Shown in pieces: positions 1 through 8,305 of a stretch of 64,000 nucleotides of DNA. Position numbers and translations under genes: made by a program. Origin of the DNA: an uncultured Clostridia bacterium (GTDB lineage Bacteria > Bacillota > Clostridia > Peptostreptococcales > Anaerovoracaceae); assembly GCA_938046095.1 (NCBI GenBank), contig CALIXS010000014.1, positions 62,001 through 126,000 on the forward strand, in the 5' to 3' direction. Position 1 is the first letter of the stretch. Each line of letters begins with the position of its first letter. The notes under the pieces were generated by a model, which was given only the letters and a program-made list of their open reading frames with translations, had not been told where the DNA came from and ran no database searches.

Positions 1-894
1 GGAAGTGTACCGGATGTTGACGGCATAGAAGTAAAGAATATGGATGATTCTACTGCTCTGATGGAGTGGGAAGCCGGAAATATCGACCTTTGCGGAGTAC
101 CGACCGAACAGGTAGATGCATATAGAAAGAATTTCTCGAACAATTTCAGGGAGACGACTGTAGTCGGTTCGACCAGGTTGCAACTTAATATGTCAGTGGC
201 TCCGCTTAACGATCCGATAGTAAGACAGGCTGTTTTTCTCAGCATAGATAGAGATGCTATAGTAAACGGATATTACAAGGGAAATGTAAAACCGATAAAT
301 GGGATTATACCTGAGGGTATTCCGGGATATAACAAAGATGCTCCGGATATTGAATATAATCCGGTAAAAGCTAAACAACTGCTTTCTGATAACGGCTATC
401 CGAACGGTGTTACAATACAGGCACAAATTAGAGACTCTTCTACTGACTGGATTCAGGTGCTTCAGTTGATAAAAGAGCAGCTTGCGGAAGCTGGAATAAC
501 CATGGAGATTGAACAGCTCGACAGCGGTACATATCTTGATAGAAGAGAGGCTAATACGATGACTTGTTTTCTTTCAGATTGGTATGCGGACTATATTGAC
601 GGTGACATGTATATGTTCAGTTTGTTCTACAGTACGAATGCATTGCATAATTCTACGGGTGTTAATGACAGCTGGTATGATGAGGAAGTGTCAAGGGCAC
701 GTAGTTTAACTGATCAGGTTGAGAGAACAAAAATATACAGGGAGCTTGATAATTATCTTGTAAACGAATTGCGGGATTATGTTCCTTTATGTCAGGAAGT
801 ACAGTTCATGCTTTGCAGTGATAGGGTATCTGGAGTTTTTATGAAAAATGACCTCTTAATGACGTTCTCGCACGCATCCATCAAACAGCAGTAA
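1..894 (+). CDS. Peptide ABC transporter substrate-binding protein, family 5 (3' part)
   Basis: The reading frame is open from the first base of the window, so the gene starts outside it; 297 residues of the C-terminal part are seen. The protein is the extracytoplasmic receptor of a dipeptide/oligopeptide importer and would hand peptide to the permeases encoded just downstream. The visible part has the family-5 C-terminal lobe: the N-N-x-R-x-x-x-L-N-type region (here RLQLNMSVAPLNDPIVRQAV, about residues 59-78 of the visible part), in which the helix after NDP is followed by the usual 'RQA..ID...I' pattern, then the GYPNG turn and the long VQFMLCSDRVSGV tail. Substrate cannot be told from this half. 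It leads an operon with the two permeases and two ATPases (gap of 60 bases to the next gene). Confidence 0.9.
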   Translation, partial: GSVPDVDGIEVKNMDDSTALMEWEAGNIDLCGVPTEQVDAYRKNFSNNFRETTVVGSTRLQLNMSVAPLNDPIVRQAVFLSIDRDAIVNGYYKGNVKPINGIIPEGIPGYNKDAPDIEYNPVKAKQLLSDNGYPNGVTIQAQIRDSSTDWIQVLQLIKEQLAEAGITMEIEQLDSGTYLDRREANTMTCFLSDWYADYIDGDMYMFSLFYSTNALHNSTGVNDSWYDEEVSRARSLTDQVERTKIYRELDNYLVNELRDYVPLCQEVQFMLCSDRVSGVFMKNDLLMTFSHASIKQQ

Positions 895-954
895 TGTAAA
901 TGAAAACGTGCAGTTATTATATATTGTATGTTTTCTTAAACGAAAGGGTGTAAA

Positions 955-1875
955 ATGGCAAGGTATATAACGTTCAGGTTTGGGCAAACGGTAGTCGTTG
1001 TAATTCTTGTGACCCTCTTGACATTTATACTTATAAATGTCGCCCCCGGAGATCCCGTAACTATAATGCTGGAAAAAAAGGCGACTCCCGAAACGGTAAG
1101 ACGTGTAAGAGAGCAGTTGGGATTAGACAAATCTTATTCCGAGCAGTATTGGAATTTTCTTAAAGGAGTGGTAACAGGAAACCTCGGGAAATCTTATTTT
1201 CAGAGAGAAGCAGTCGTGACGATTGTTCTGAGAGCACTTAAAGTCACTTTGAAGCTTGGAGGAATTGCTCTTTTTTTGTCTGTGGGCATAGGACTCCTTA
1301 ATGGGACCATTGCCGCTGTATTTAGAGGTATGTGGATTGACAGATTTATGATGTTTATGGCAATGATAGGTATTTCGGCGCCTGTTTTCTGGATAGCCGT
1401 CATACTACAGTTGATTTTGGGACTCTATATGAAAGTACTTCCGATATCGGGACAGGATGCACCGGGGTGGATGGTGATGCCGGTTATATGCCTTGGCATA
1501 AGTCATGGTGCGTCAGCGGCGAGGCTCGTAAGGACAAATATGATTGAGGCTCTCTCGCAGGATTATGTGAGAACGGCGAGAAGTAAAGGATTGTCTGAAG
1601 GAGTAATCGTTGGAAAGCATGTATTGAAAAATGCAGGTATCTCGATAGTAACGCTTGTGGGTATGCAGCTTCGGTCACTGATAACGGGCGCGATGGTAGT
1701 TGAAACCGTATTCGGACTGAGGGGGCTTGGAAGTGTCTCATATTCTGCCGTAATGTCCAGAGATATACCTCTTGTTCAGGGATGTGTTCTATATACTGCG
1801 TTAGTATATGTATTTATTAATCTTTTGATTGATCTGATATACGGCTTACTTGATCCACGTGTCAGATTGTCATGA
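955..1875 (+). CDS. Peptide ABC transporter permease, DppB/OppB type
   Basis: This is one of two membrane subunits of the peptide importer. It has 306 residues, the usual length. The N-terminal segment, one membrane helix followed by the GDPV motif and a region with the LGLDKSYSEQYW pattern, is typical of DppB/OppB. About six hydrophobic segments follow. The cytoplasmic EAA loop that docks the ATPase is visible near residues 195-220 (EALSQDYVRTARSKGL). The start ATG follows an aaaggg Shine-Dalgarno at good spacing. It lies between the binding protein and the second permease, 14 bases from the latter, so one transcript is likely. Confidence 0.93.
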   Translation: MARYITFRFGQTVVVVILVTLLTFILINVAPGDPVTIMLEKKATPETVRRVREQLGLDKSYSEQYWNFLKGVVTGNLGKSYFQREAVVTIVLRALKVTLKLGGIALFLSVGIGLLNGTIAAVFRGMWIDRFMMFMAMIGISAPVFWIAVILQLILGLYMKVLPISGQDAPGWMVMPVICLGISHGASAARLVRTNMIEALSQDYVRTARSKGLSEGVIVGKHVLKNAGISIVTLVGMQLRSLITGAMVVETVFGLRGLGSVSYSAVMSRDIPLVQGCVLYTALVYVFINLLIDLIYGLLDPRVRLS

Positions 1876-1889
1876 AATGAGGAGTAAAC

Positions 1890-2804
1890 ATGAAAATCCA
1901 TCTGTTTAAGCGTAATTATGTGGCCCTTCATGACATCGGAATTGAACCGGATTTACAGTCCAAAACATTATATCAGGATGCATGGAAAAGGTTGAAGAAG
2001 AATAAGGTCGCGATGATTAGTATGGCGGTCATCCTGCTGATTACACTTATCGCGATATTCGCGCCGTTTATTGCACCATATGATCCATTCGCTACAGATA
2101 CATATAACACTTTAGCATCGCCAAGCACAGTACATCTTTGTGGGACCGACAAGTTAGGGAGGGATGTTCTTTCAAGAATAATATATGGATCAAGGATTTC
2201 CTTACTTGTGGGAGTTGTATGTGAAGCAATCGCCGTACCGATAGGCGTTATACTTGGATGCATTGCAGGATATTATGGCGGTATTGCCGATATGATAATT
2301 TCGAGGATTATAGAGGTGTTGGGGTCATTTCCGTTTATCATATTCGCAATATGTGTCATGTTTATAATGGGGCCGGGCGTTATGAACGTATTTATTGCTC
2401 TGGGAGCGATAGGGTGGTTAGGCCATGCAAGGCAGATAAGAGCTGCTGTTATTCAACTGAAGGAAGAGGAATTTATTGAATCAGCTCTTGCGAGCGGCGC
2501 ATCCGATTTCGATATTATAGTAAAGCACCTTATTCCTAATTGTTTGTCAACAGTTATAGTTATAGCGACTATAGACATCCCGAGCGATATAATGTTTGAA
2601 GCTACACTTTCTTTTATGGGACTCGGCATTCAACCTCCCGATCCGAGCTGGGGATCTATGATTAATGAGGCTAGAACAGTATTGAGACAGGTCCCGACAT
2701 ACAGCATTTTTCCGGGAATTGCGATAATGATACTTGTGCTTGCGTTTAATACGCTTGGCGATGGCCTGAGAGACGCGCTTGATCCGAAACTCAAGAATCT
2801 TTGA
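1890..2804 (+). CDS. Peptide ABC transporter permease, DppC/OppC type
   Basis: This is the second membrane subunit of the importer, 304 residues. It has the OppC-type N-terminal extension and first helix, then the hallmark GTDKLGRDVLSRIIYGSR at about residues 84-101, and an EAA loop (EEEFIESALASGASDFDI) near residues 190-210 for contact with the ATPases. The C-terminus carries the conserved 'LGDGLRDALDPKL' ending of the family. ATG follows a tgaggagt Shine-Dalgarno. The next gene begins 12 bases downstream. Confidence 0.93.
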   Translation: MKIHLFKRNYVALHDIGIEPDLQSKTLYQDAWKRLKKNKVAMISMAVILLITLIAIFAPFIAPYDPFATDTYNTLASPSTVHLCGTDKLGRDVLSRIIYGSRISLLVGVVCEAIAVPIGVILGCIAGYYGGIADMIISRIIEVLGSFPFIIFAICVMFIMGPGVMNVFIALGAIGWLGHARQIRAAVIQLKEEEFIESALASGASDFDIIVKHLIPNCLSTVIVIATIDIPSDIMFEATLSFMGLGIQPPDPSWGSMINEARTVLRQVPTYSIFPGIAIMILVLAFNTLGDGLRDALDPKLKNL

Positions 2805-2816
2805 GAGGTAAACGTT

Positions 2817-3797
2817 ATGGCAAGGGATAATTTATTGGAAGTAAAGAATTTGAAAACAACGTTCAAACTCGAAGATGGCATACTGACCGCGGTCAATGAT
2901 GTTTCATTTACTGTCGAAAAAAATACGACGCTTGGGCTGGTTGGAGAATCGGGGTGTGGTAAGAGTGTGACCGCATTTTCAATATTGAGGTTAATACCGC
3001 CTCCGGGTAAAATCGAAATGGGAGAGGTGATTTTTGACAGTGAGGATCTTCTGAAAAAGAGCAAAAAGGAGATGCGCCGTATCAGAGGAAAGAATATCAG
3101 TATCATATTTCAGGAACCGATGACAAGTCTGAATCCGGTTTTTACTGTGGGGAGTCAGATTGACGAGGTACTTAGGCTGCATCTTGGACTTAAGGGGGAT
3201 GCTGCAAGAGTAAAGACGATCGAATTGCTTAAAGAGGTCAGGATACCATTACCGGAACAAAGATATCGAGAATATCCTCACCAGCTTTCGGGAGGAATGA
3301 GGCAGCGTGTCATGATTGCCATGGCACTTGCATGTTCTCCTAAACTTCTCATTTGTGACGAACCGACGACGGCGCTGGATGTTACGGTGCAGGCTCAGAT
3401 ACTGCGTGTTATTGACGATCTTAAGCGTACGAACGATACTACGGTTATTATAATAACGCATGATCTGGCAATAATATCAGAGGTTGCCAATAAGGTGATC
3501 GTAATGTATGCCGGGCGTATAGTTGAAGAATCAGAGAGTAAGGAGATATTTTTACATCCTCGCCACCCGTATACAGAAGCCTTGCTAAAATCAATCCCAT
3601 CAAGCTCTAAGCGTGGAGAAAAGCTGTATACAATATATGGTATGGTGCCGAACCTGCTTAAAGCTCAAAAAGGCTGTCTGTTCGCTCCAAGGTGTGAATA
3701 TGCTGAGCGCAAGTGCTTTGAAGAAGAACCCGAGCTTATTGAAGTTGTACCCGGTGAAAAGGTACGCTGCCACCTGAGAGGAGAAAGAAATGAGTGA
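2817..3797 (+). CDS. Peptide ABC transporter ATP-binding protein, DppD/OppD type
   Basis: Cytoplasmic ATPase that powers the peptide importer; 326 residues. Walker A is GESGCGKS (about residue 43), the signature is LSGGMRQR, and Walker B is LLICDEPTTALD. After the ATPase core comes the oligopeptide-transporter C-terminal region with four cysteines (GCLFAPRC...KC...RCH), which in characterised DppD/OppD proteins binds a [4Fe-4S] cluster. Its end overlaps the start of the next ATPase gene by 8 bases, indicating translational coupling. Confidence 0.93.
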   Translation: MARDNLLEVKNLKTTFKLEDGILTAVNDVSFTVEKNTTLGLVGESGCGKSVTAFSILRLIPPPGKIEMGEVIFDSEDLLKKSKKEMRRIRGKNISIIFQEPMTSLNPVFTVGSQIDEVLRLHLGLKGDAARVKTIELLKEVRIPLPEQRYREYPHQLSGGMRQRVMIAMALACSPKLLICDEPTTALDVTVQAQILRVIDDLKRTNDTTVIIITHDLAIISEVANKVIVMYAGRIVEESESKEIFLHPRHPYTEALLKSIPSSSKRGEKLYTIYGMVPNLLKAQKGCLFAPRCEYAERKCFEEEPELIEVVPGEKVRCHLRGERNE

Positions 3798-4785
3798 TGT
3801 CATTTACAGTATTGAACATCTCAAGACATACTTCCCTGTGAGGACAAAAAGAATGATTGCACATGAAAAAAAGTTTGTTCGTGCGGTAGATGACGTGTCA
3901 CTAAATATTATCAGAGGTGAAACCCTTGGAATTGTGGGAGAGTCCGGATGCGGAAAATCAACGCTCGGAAGGTCAATTGTGAGGCTTGTTGAGCCGACAA
4001 GCGGCAGGCTTACATACAACGGAATTGACATAACAAAGCTCGGACGTAATGCAATGAGAGAGCACAGAAAAGATTTGCAGATTATGTTTCAAGACCCTTA
4101 TGCAAGCCTTGACCCGCGAATGACAGTCGGCAATATAATTGCGGAGCCCTTGGATTACATGAAGATAGAGCCGGACAAAGAAACTCGTCTACGTAGGATA
4201 GCAGAATTGATGGAGGTTTGTGGGATAAACAAGACCTTTATCAACCGTTATCCCCACGAATTTTCAGGGGGGCAGAGACAACGGATCGGTATTGCAAGAG
4301 CTTTGTCTGTGTTCCCGAAACTTATTGTATGCGACGAACCTGTCAGTGCACTGGATGTAAGTATCCAATCACAGATCATTAATTTGTTGATAGATCTGCG
4401 GAAAAAATATGATTTGACCTTGTTATTCATATCTCATGATCTGTCAGTCGTTGAATACATAAGTGACAGAGTAGCCGTAATGTACCTGGGTAGAATAATC
4501 GAACTGTCGGATACCGACGAATTGTTTATTAATCCTTTGCATCCGTATACGGTAGCGTTATTAGAGTCAATACCTCATATTGGCGAGAGAACACTCATGG
4601 GAGCAGCCGATTCGTTGAAGGGTGATATACCAAGCCCTGTAAATCCACCAAGTGGATGTGCTTTTCATACAAGGTGCCCGGATGCCTGTGATGACTGTAC
4701 AAAGATTACCCCTGTTATGGTTGGAATTTCAAAAAAACATTTTGTATGCTGTCTGAAATATAATAAATGCAAACCTGATATTTGA
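3790..4785 (+). CDS. Peptide ABC transporter ATP-binding protein, DppF/OppF type
   Basis: Second ATPase of the importer, 331 residues. Walker A GESGCGKST, signature FSGGQRQR and Walker B LIVCDEPVSALD are intact. The C-terminal oligopeptide-transporter segment again has clustered cysteines (GCAFHTRCPDACDDC and a late CC pair), more than the usual four. It overlaps the 3' end of the previous gene. The XRE-cupin regulator gene follows after about 45 bases and could be co-transcribed. Confidence 0.93.
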   Translation: MSDVIYSIEHLKTYFPVRTKRMIAHEKKFVRAVDDVSLNIIRGETLGIVGESGCGKSTLGRSIVRLVEPTSGRLTYNGIDITKLGRNAMREHRKDLQIMFQDPYASLDPRMTVGNIIAEPLDYMKIEPDKETRLRRIAELMEVCGINKTFINRYPHEFSGGQRQRIGIARALSVFPKLIVCDEPVSALDVSIQSQIINLLIDLRKKYDLTLLFISHDLSVVEYISDRVAVMYLGRIIELSDTDELFINPLHPYTVALLESIPHIGERTLMGAADSLKGDIPSPVNPPSGCAFHTRCPDACDDCTKITPVMVGISKKHFVCCLKYNKCKPDI

Positions 4786-4829
4786 TATATAATACTTTCA
4801 GTAGTATAAAAATGAGAGGAGGGCATTTT

Positions 4830-5402
4830 GTGGAGACGAGTATACGATTTTTGCGCAAACAGCGCAATCTGACACTTGCCGAACTGAGTATGCGTAGCGG
4901 ACTGACTACGGCACACCTTTCGATGATAGAGAGAGGCAAACGTCAGCCGTCAATGCAGTCAATACAGAAAATCGCCGATGCACTCCAAGTTGACAAGGAA
5001 GTCTTTTGGTGGAACAGCGTAACCAGGCCCATGTCAAAAGACGCAAACTATTCATTAGTGCATACAAGGGAGAGGGTTGTTTATAGCGGGCGTTACAACG
5101 ATAAGCTCAGATATGAAGATATTACCGTGAATCCTTCATGGGATAAGATCAATAAAGTGAATATGAGCGGAATTATCGGAAAACTTAAACCTGGTTGCAA
5201 TACAAACCCGTTTGCACCGACAAGCCACCGGGGGAACGAGCTTGTATATATCATATCAGGAGATATGATATGCGAGATAGAAAACGAAGAGGTTTGTATG
5301 ACGACCGGCGATTCGCTTGTGATTGAGGCAGGTATGGCACATAGATTCAGAAATGAATCTGAACGGGATGTTGAAGTGTTAATGGTGCGCTTGATGCCGT
5401 AA
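4830..5402 (+). CDS. XRE-family helix-turn-helix regulator with C-terminal cupin domain
   Basis: DNA-binding regulator, 190 residues. The N-terminal third is an XRE-type helix-turn-helix (IRFLRKQRNLTLAELSMRSG, then LSMIERGKRQPS). The C-terminal half is a small cupin fold (ELVYIISGDMICEIENEEV, ending in ...AGMAHRFRN), which in such regulators senses a small ligand. I chose the GTG at 4830: an aggaggg Shine-Dalgarno at 4817-4823 lies six bases before it, while upstream ATG choices lack one. Its place at the end of the peptide-transport operon suggests local control of that operon, which is an inference. Confidence 0.85.
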   Translation: METSIRFLRKQRNLTLAELSMRSGLTTAHLSMIERGKRQPSMQSIQKIADALQVDKEVFWWNSVTRPMSKDANYSLVHTRERVVYSGRYNDKLRYEDITVNPSWDKINKVNMSGIIGKLKPGCNTNPFAPTSHRGNELVYIISGDMICEIENEEVCMTTGDSLVIEAGMAHRFRNESERDVEVLMVRLMP

Positions 5403-5440
5403 CAGTGATGAAGTGAGTCTTAATGCATGTTTTTTGAAAC

Positions 5441-5471
5441 GCAACAGCTCCATATAACACGGAGCTGTTGC
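5441..5471. terminator. Inverted repeat between convergent genes, possible bidirectional terminator
   Basis: A perfect 11-bp stem (GCAACAGCTCC with GGAGCTGTTGC) and a 9-base loop lie between the convergent regulator and alanine dehydrogenase genes. The position fits a terminator. The T-tract after it is poor in the forward direction and only moderate in reverse, so function is uncertain. Confidence 0.5.
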
Positions 5472-5560
5472 CGATACAGACATATGAACATGTATCTTTT
5501 AGTCGAGCCTTCGCATCGATTGCGTATTTTTCTATTGCTGGAAGGGGGCGGTGGTGATAT

Positions 5561-6682
5561 TCAGAATGACCGGATCAGTTCATTTGCATCTGTATAAGGG
5601 AGGCTGAACTTTTCCGCGGTCTCCAACAGAGTAAGCTGTCCATCGTATGTCGTCAGACCTCTTCTGAGGTGCTTATCGTCTTTTAGTGCTTGCTTCAGAC
5701 CTTTGTCGGCAATAGCGAGAGCAAACGGCATCGTAGCATTAGACAGGGTCACAGATGCGGTCTGAGCGAATGCGGAAGGGATATTATCAACACAGTAATG
5801 GAGCACACCGTCTTCATAATATACCGGATTTGCATGAGTCGTACTCCTGCACGTTTCAATTGCTCCCGCATCGTCGCAGGCAACGTCGATAATTATTGAT
5901 CCTCTTTTCATCAATTTCAGATCCTCTCTGTTTATGAGGTGATCCTTCCGCGTCTTTGCCCATAAAATACAGTTCATTAGAACATCCGATTCTTTGAGGC
6001 AGTTTATCAGGTTTTCACGATTGGAAAACATGAATGATACGTTTTTCGGCATTATGCGCTTTGCATTCCTCAGCGCATCATAATCTATATCTATCATATT
6101 TACTCTGTTGCCGAATGCAGACGCTAATTCACACGCCCCCATTCCGGAATGGCCGCATCCTATGATAGTAACTACCGGAGCCTGCATACCACATACGTTT
6201 GCAATAAGCTTACCCGAACCTCCGTTGACAGTCTGGGCAAAATGAAGGGCGGCAAGGAACCCGCCTTTACCCGCAAGCTCGCTCATGGGGCTCAGCAACG
6301 GCCATTCGCCACGATCATCTGAAATATCCTCATATGCTATACTTTTGCATTTACTCTTTATCAATGCTTCTGTCTGATCCCTGTGTGCATTTGAATGGAT
6401 ATATGTAAATACGATCATATCCTCTCGGAGATATTTATATTCCTCAGGAAAAATCTCTTTGACTTTATATATGAGATCCGAGGATCTCCACACCTCTTCC
6501 GCAGTTAGACCTGCTTTTGCTCCCGCTTCTTTATATGCGATATCATCGTACAGACTTCCTGAACCCGCGTCATGTTCAACAAACACTTCGTGCCCTCTTC
6601 TGACAAATTCGGCCACTCCCGATGGAACGACAGCAACGCGATACTCATTGTTTTTGATCTCTTTTACAATGCCGATTTTCAT
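5561..6682 (-). CDS. ald: Alanine dehydrogenase
   Basis: Catalyses the reversible NAD-dependent oxidative deamination of L-alanine to pyruvate and ammonia. The 373 residues match the family length. The N-terminus MKIGIVKEIKNNEYRVAVVP carries the substrate-binding arginine, the YKVKE segment near residue 73 has the conserved lysine, and HSNAHRDQTEAL near residue 95 has the catalytic histidine. The NAD site reads GCGHSGMG around residue 175 instead of the commoner GGGVVG. It starts 20 bases after the antiporter gene, so the two form an operon that would be driven by the sigma-54 promoter at 8158-8173. Confidence 0.93.
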   Translation of the reverse strand: MKIGIVKEIKNNEYRVAVVPSGVAEFVRRGHEVFVEHDAGSGSLYDDIAYKEAGAKAGLTAEEVWRSSDLIYKVKEIFPEEYKYLREDMIVFTYIHSNAHRDQTEALIKSKCKSIAYEDISDDRGEWPLLSPMSELAGKGGFLAALHFAQTVNGGSGKLIANVCGMQAPVVTIIGCGHSGMGACELASAFGNRVNMIDIDYDALRNAKRIMPKNVSFMFSNRENLINCLKESDVLMNCILWAKTRKDHLINREDLKLMKRGSIIIDVACDDAGAIETCRSTTHANPVYYEDGVLHYCVDNIPSAFAQTASVTLSNATMPFALAIADKGLKQALKDDKHLRRGLTTYDGQLTLLETAEKFSLPYTDANELIRSF

Positions 6683-6701
6683 GGTTGGTCTCCTTGTATT
6701 A

Positions 6702-8102
6702 TTATAATGTTATACCGATGATAAGAAACCCGATGCATCCGACAAGTGCGGCTGTAAAAGCATAGGGCATCTGAGTCTTGACATGGTCGATATGATCTGA
6801 ACCCGACGCAAGTGAAGAAAGTATTGTTGTATCGGAAATCGGTGAGCAGTGATCTCCAAAGCATCCTCCGCCCATTACGGCTCCGACTGCCGCATATACC
6901 ACGGTTCCAAGCTTCCCTCCTGTGATTGCGAAGGCAAGCGGCATGGCAATCGGAAGCATGATGGCATATGTGCCCCAGGATGATCCCGTAAGGAAAGATA
7001 TAACCGCACAGACAAGGAATGTAATGACAAGCAGCAGTAACGGCGTCATCCACGATTCGGTAATGTGTATTATATACTGTGCGGTACCGAGCTCCTTAGT
7101 TACAGAGTTCATGCAATATGCCATGGCGAGAATCAGAATGGCGGCCATTACTGACTTAATCCCTTCTATTGAAGTTTCCATCAGCTCTTTAATTGTGGCT
7201 TTTCGCTGCAAAATAATCATTAAAAACTGATAGACAACTGCGACGACAAAGGCTTCGAGCGTTTTTGCCGATCCTGTAACAATATATGTTCCCACAGTTA
7301 TTCCAATAATTATAAATGCAGGCATCAGGAAATCAAGGAGAAGATTCGCTTTAGTTCCATCCTTAGGAGTAATAGAATCAAGTTCCTTGCTGAGAAGCGG
7401 CGTTGCTCCGTCTGCATATGGCTTTCCTTCTTCAAGGGCTCTTTTTTCCGCTTTCCTCATCGGCCCGTAATGAGGGATGACGCCGAAAGAGATTAGTCCG
7501 CAGAGGATCAGTGCGGCCCAACAATAGAAATTATAAATGAATGAATGTACAACAACCGTTTGCCCCATTTTAGCATTTGAAATACATCCGATTCCGACAA
7601 GCAGGCCTGCGACATATATCCCCCATGACGTAAACGGAATCAAACAGCATATTGGCGCCGAGGTCGAATCACAGACATATGCGAGATATTCACGTGATGC
7701 TTTCGCTTTGTCCGTGATGGGGCGCATTACATTGCCTACATACAGTGGTGAAAAATAATCGGAGAAAAATATAAATACGCCTAACAAATAAGCAAGTGCT
7801 TCTGCGCCTCGTCTCCGGAGATTTCTTGACATCACTCTATCGGCAAATGATTTTATTGCTCCTGACTTCTGAAAATATGCAACCAGAATTCCGATGAATA
7901 CTTCAATAGAAAGAACCCAAATAAAGTCTCCGTTGCCAAGTGCATTCTGAAGCAGTCCCGTAAAGCCGGTAACCACGTTCTGCCCAAGTACGATAACACC
8001 GACAATCACGCCGATCAAAAGAGATAAAAACGCATCTTTTGTGACAAATGCTAGAATCAGAGCTATACAAACAGGGATTAATGAAATGATACCATATTCC
8101 AT
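6702..8102 (-). CDS. NhaC-family Na+/H+ antiporter-like transporter
   Basis: Polytopic membrane protein of 466 residues with about twelve hydrophobic segments, of the NhaC family (PF03553 type). It begins with a signature-like run 'ISLIPVCIALILAFVTKDAF' and has the family's glycine- and serine-rich segment 'FLTGSSWGTYAIMLPIA'. Members exchange Na+ for H+, and some (MleN) exchange organic acids. The start ATG at 8102 is preceded by aaaggag with six bases spacing; an earlier ATG at 8132 has none. Being in one operon with alanine dehydrogenase and under a sigma-54 promoter, it may move an amino or organic acid rather than act in pH control. That is inference. Confidence 0.85.
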   Translation of the reverse strand: MEYGIISLIPVCIALILAFVTKDAFLSLLIGVIVGVIVLGQNVVTGFTGLLQNALGNGDFIWVLSIEVFIGILVAYFQKSGAIKSFADRVMSRNLRRRGAEALAYLLGVFIFFSDYFSPLYVGNVMRPITDKAKASREYLAYVCDSTSAPICCLIPFTSWGIYVAGLLVGIGCISNAKMGQTVVVHSFIYNFYCWAALILCGLISFGVIPHYGPMRKAEKRALEEGKPYADGATPLLSKELDSITPKDGTKANLLLDFLMPAFIIIGITVGTYIVTGSAKTLEAFVVAVVYQFLMIILQRKATIKELMETSIEGIKSVMAAILILAMAYCMNSVTKELGTAQYIIHITESWMTPLLLLVITFLVCAVISFLTGSSWGTYAIMLPIAMPLAFAITGGKLGTVVYAAVGAVMGGGCFGDHCSPISDTTILSSLASGSDHIDHVKTQMPYAFTAALVGCIGFLIIGITL

Positions 8103-8157
8103 TTTTTCTCCTTTCCGCCCTTTTGAGGGCATAACATCTTTGCTGTTATATTAAAAG

Positions 8158-8173
8158 AGCAAAATATATGCCA
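8158..8173 (-). promoter_or_regulatory. Sigma-54 (-24/-12) promoter of the antiporter-ald operon
   Basis: On the minus strand the bases read TGGCATATATTTTGCT. This matches TGGCAC-N5-TTGCW with the obligatory GG and GC separated by exactly ten bases. Transcription would begin about a dozen bases after the GC, leaving a leader of some 45 bases before the antiporter start at 8102. The gene just upstream encodes a sigma-54 activator, which supports the call. Confidence 0.8.
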
Positions 8174-8305
8174 TCCCCGAAGTCAATAAGCGGAGCATCC
8201 CTATCTTCTTGTTTTTATATCTGTTCCCGCAACCTGTCGCATTGCCGAGAAGGCTTCAGCTGTAATTTTTACTGGCGATAAATAGTCTTTTTGTTCGTAA
8301 AAAGG

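Noticed and set aside
8280..8305. CTTTTT-gttcgt-AAAAAG stem after the activator gene
   Set aside because: The stem is only A/T, without a T-tract in the minus direction, so a terminator call is not justified.
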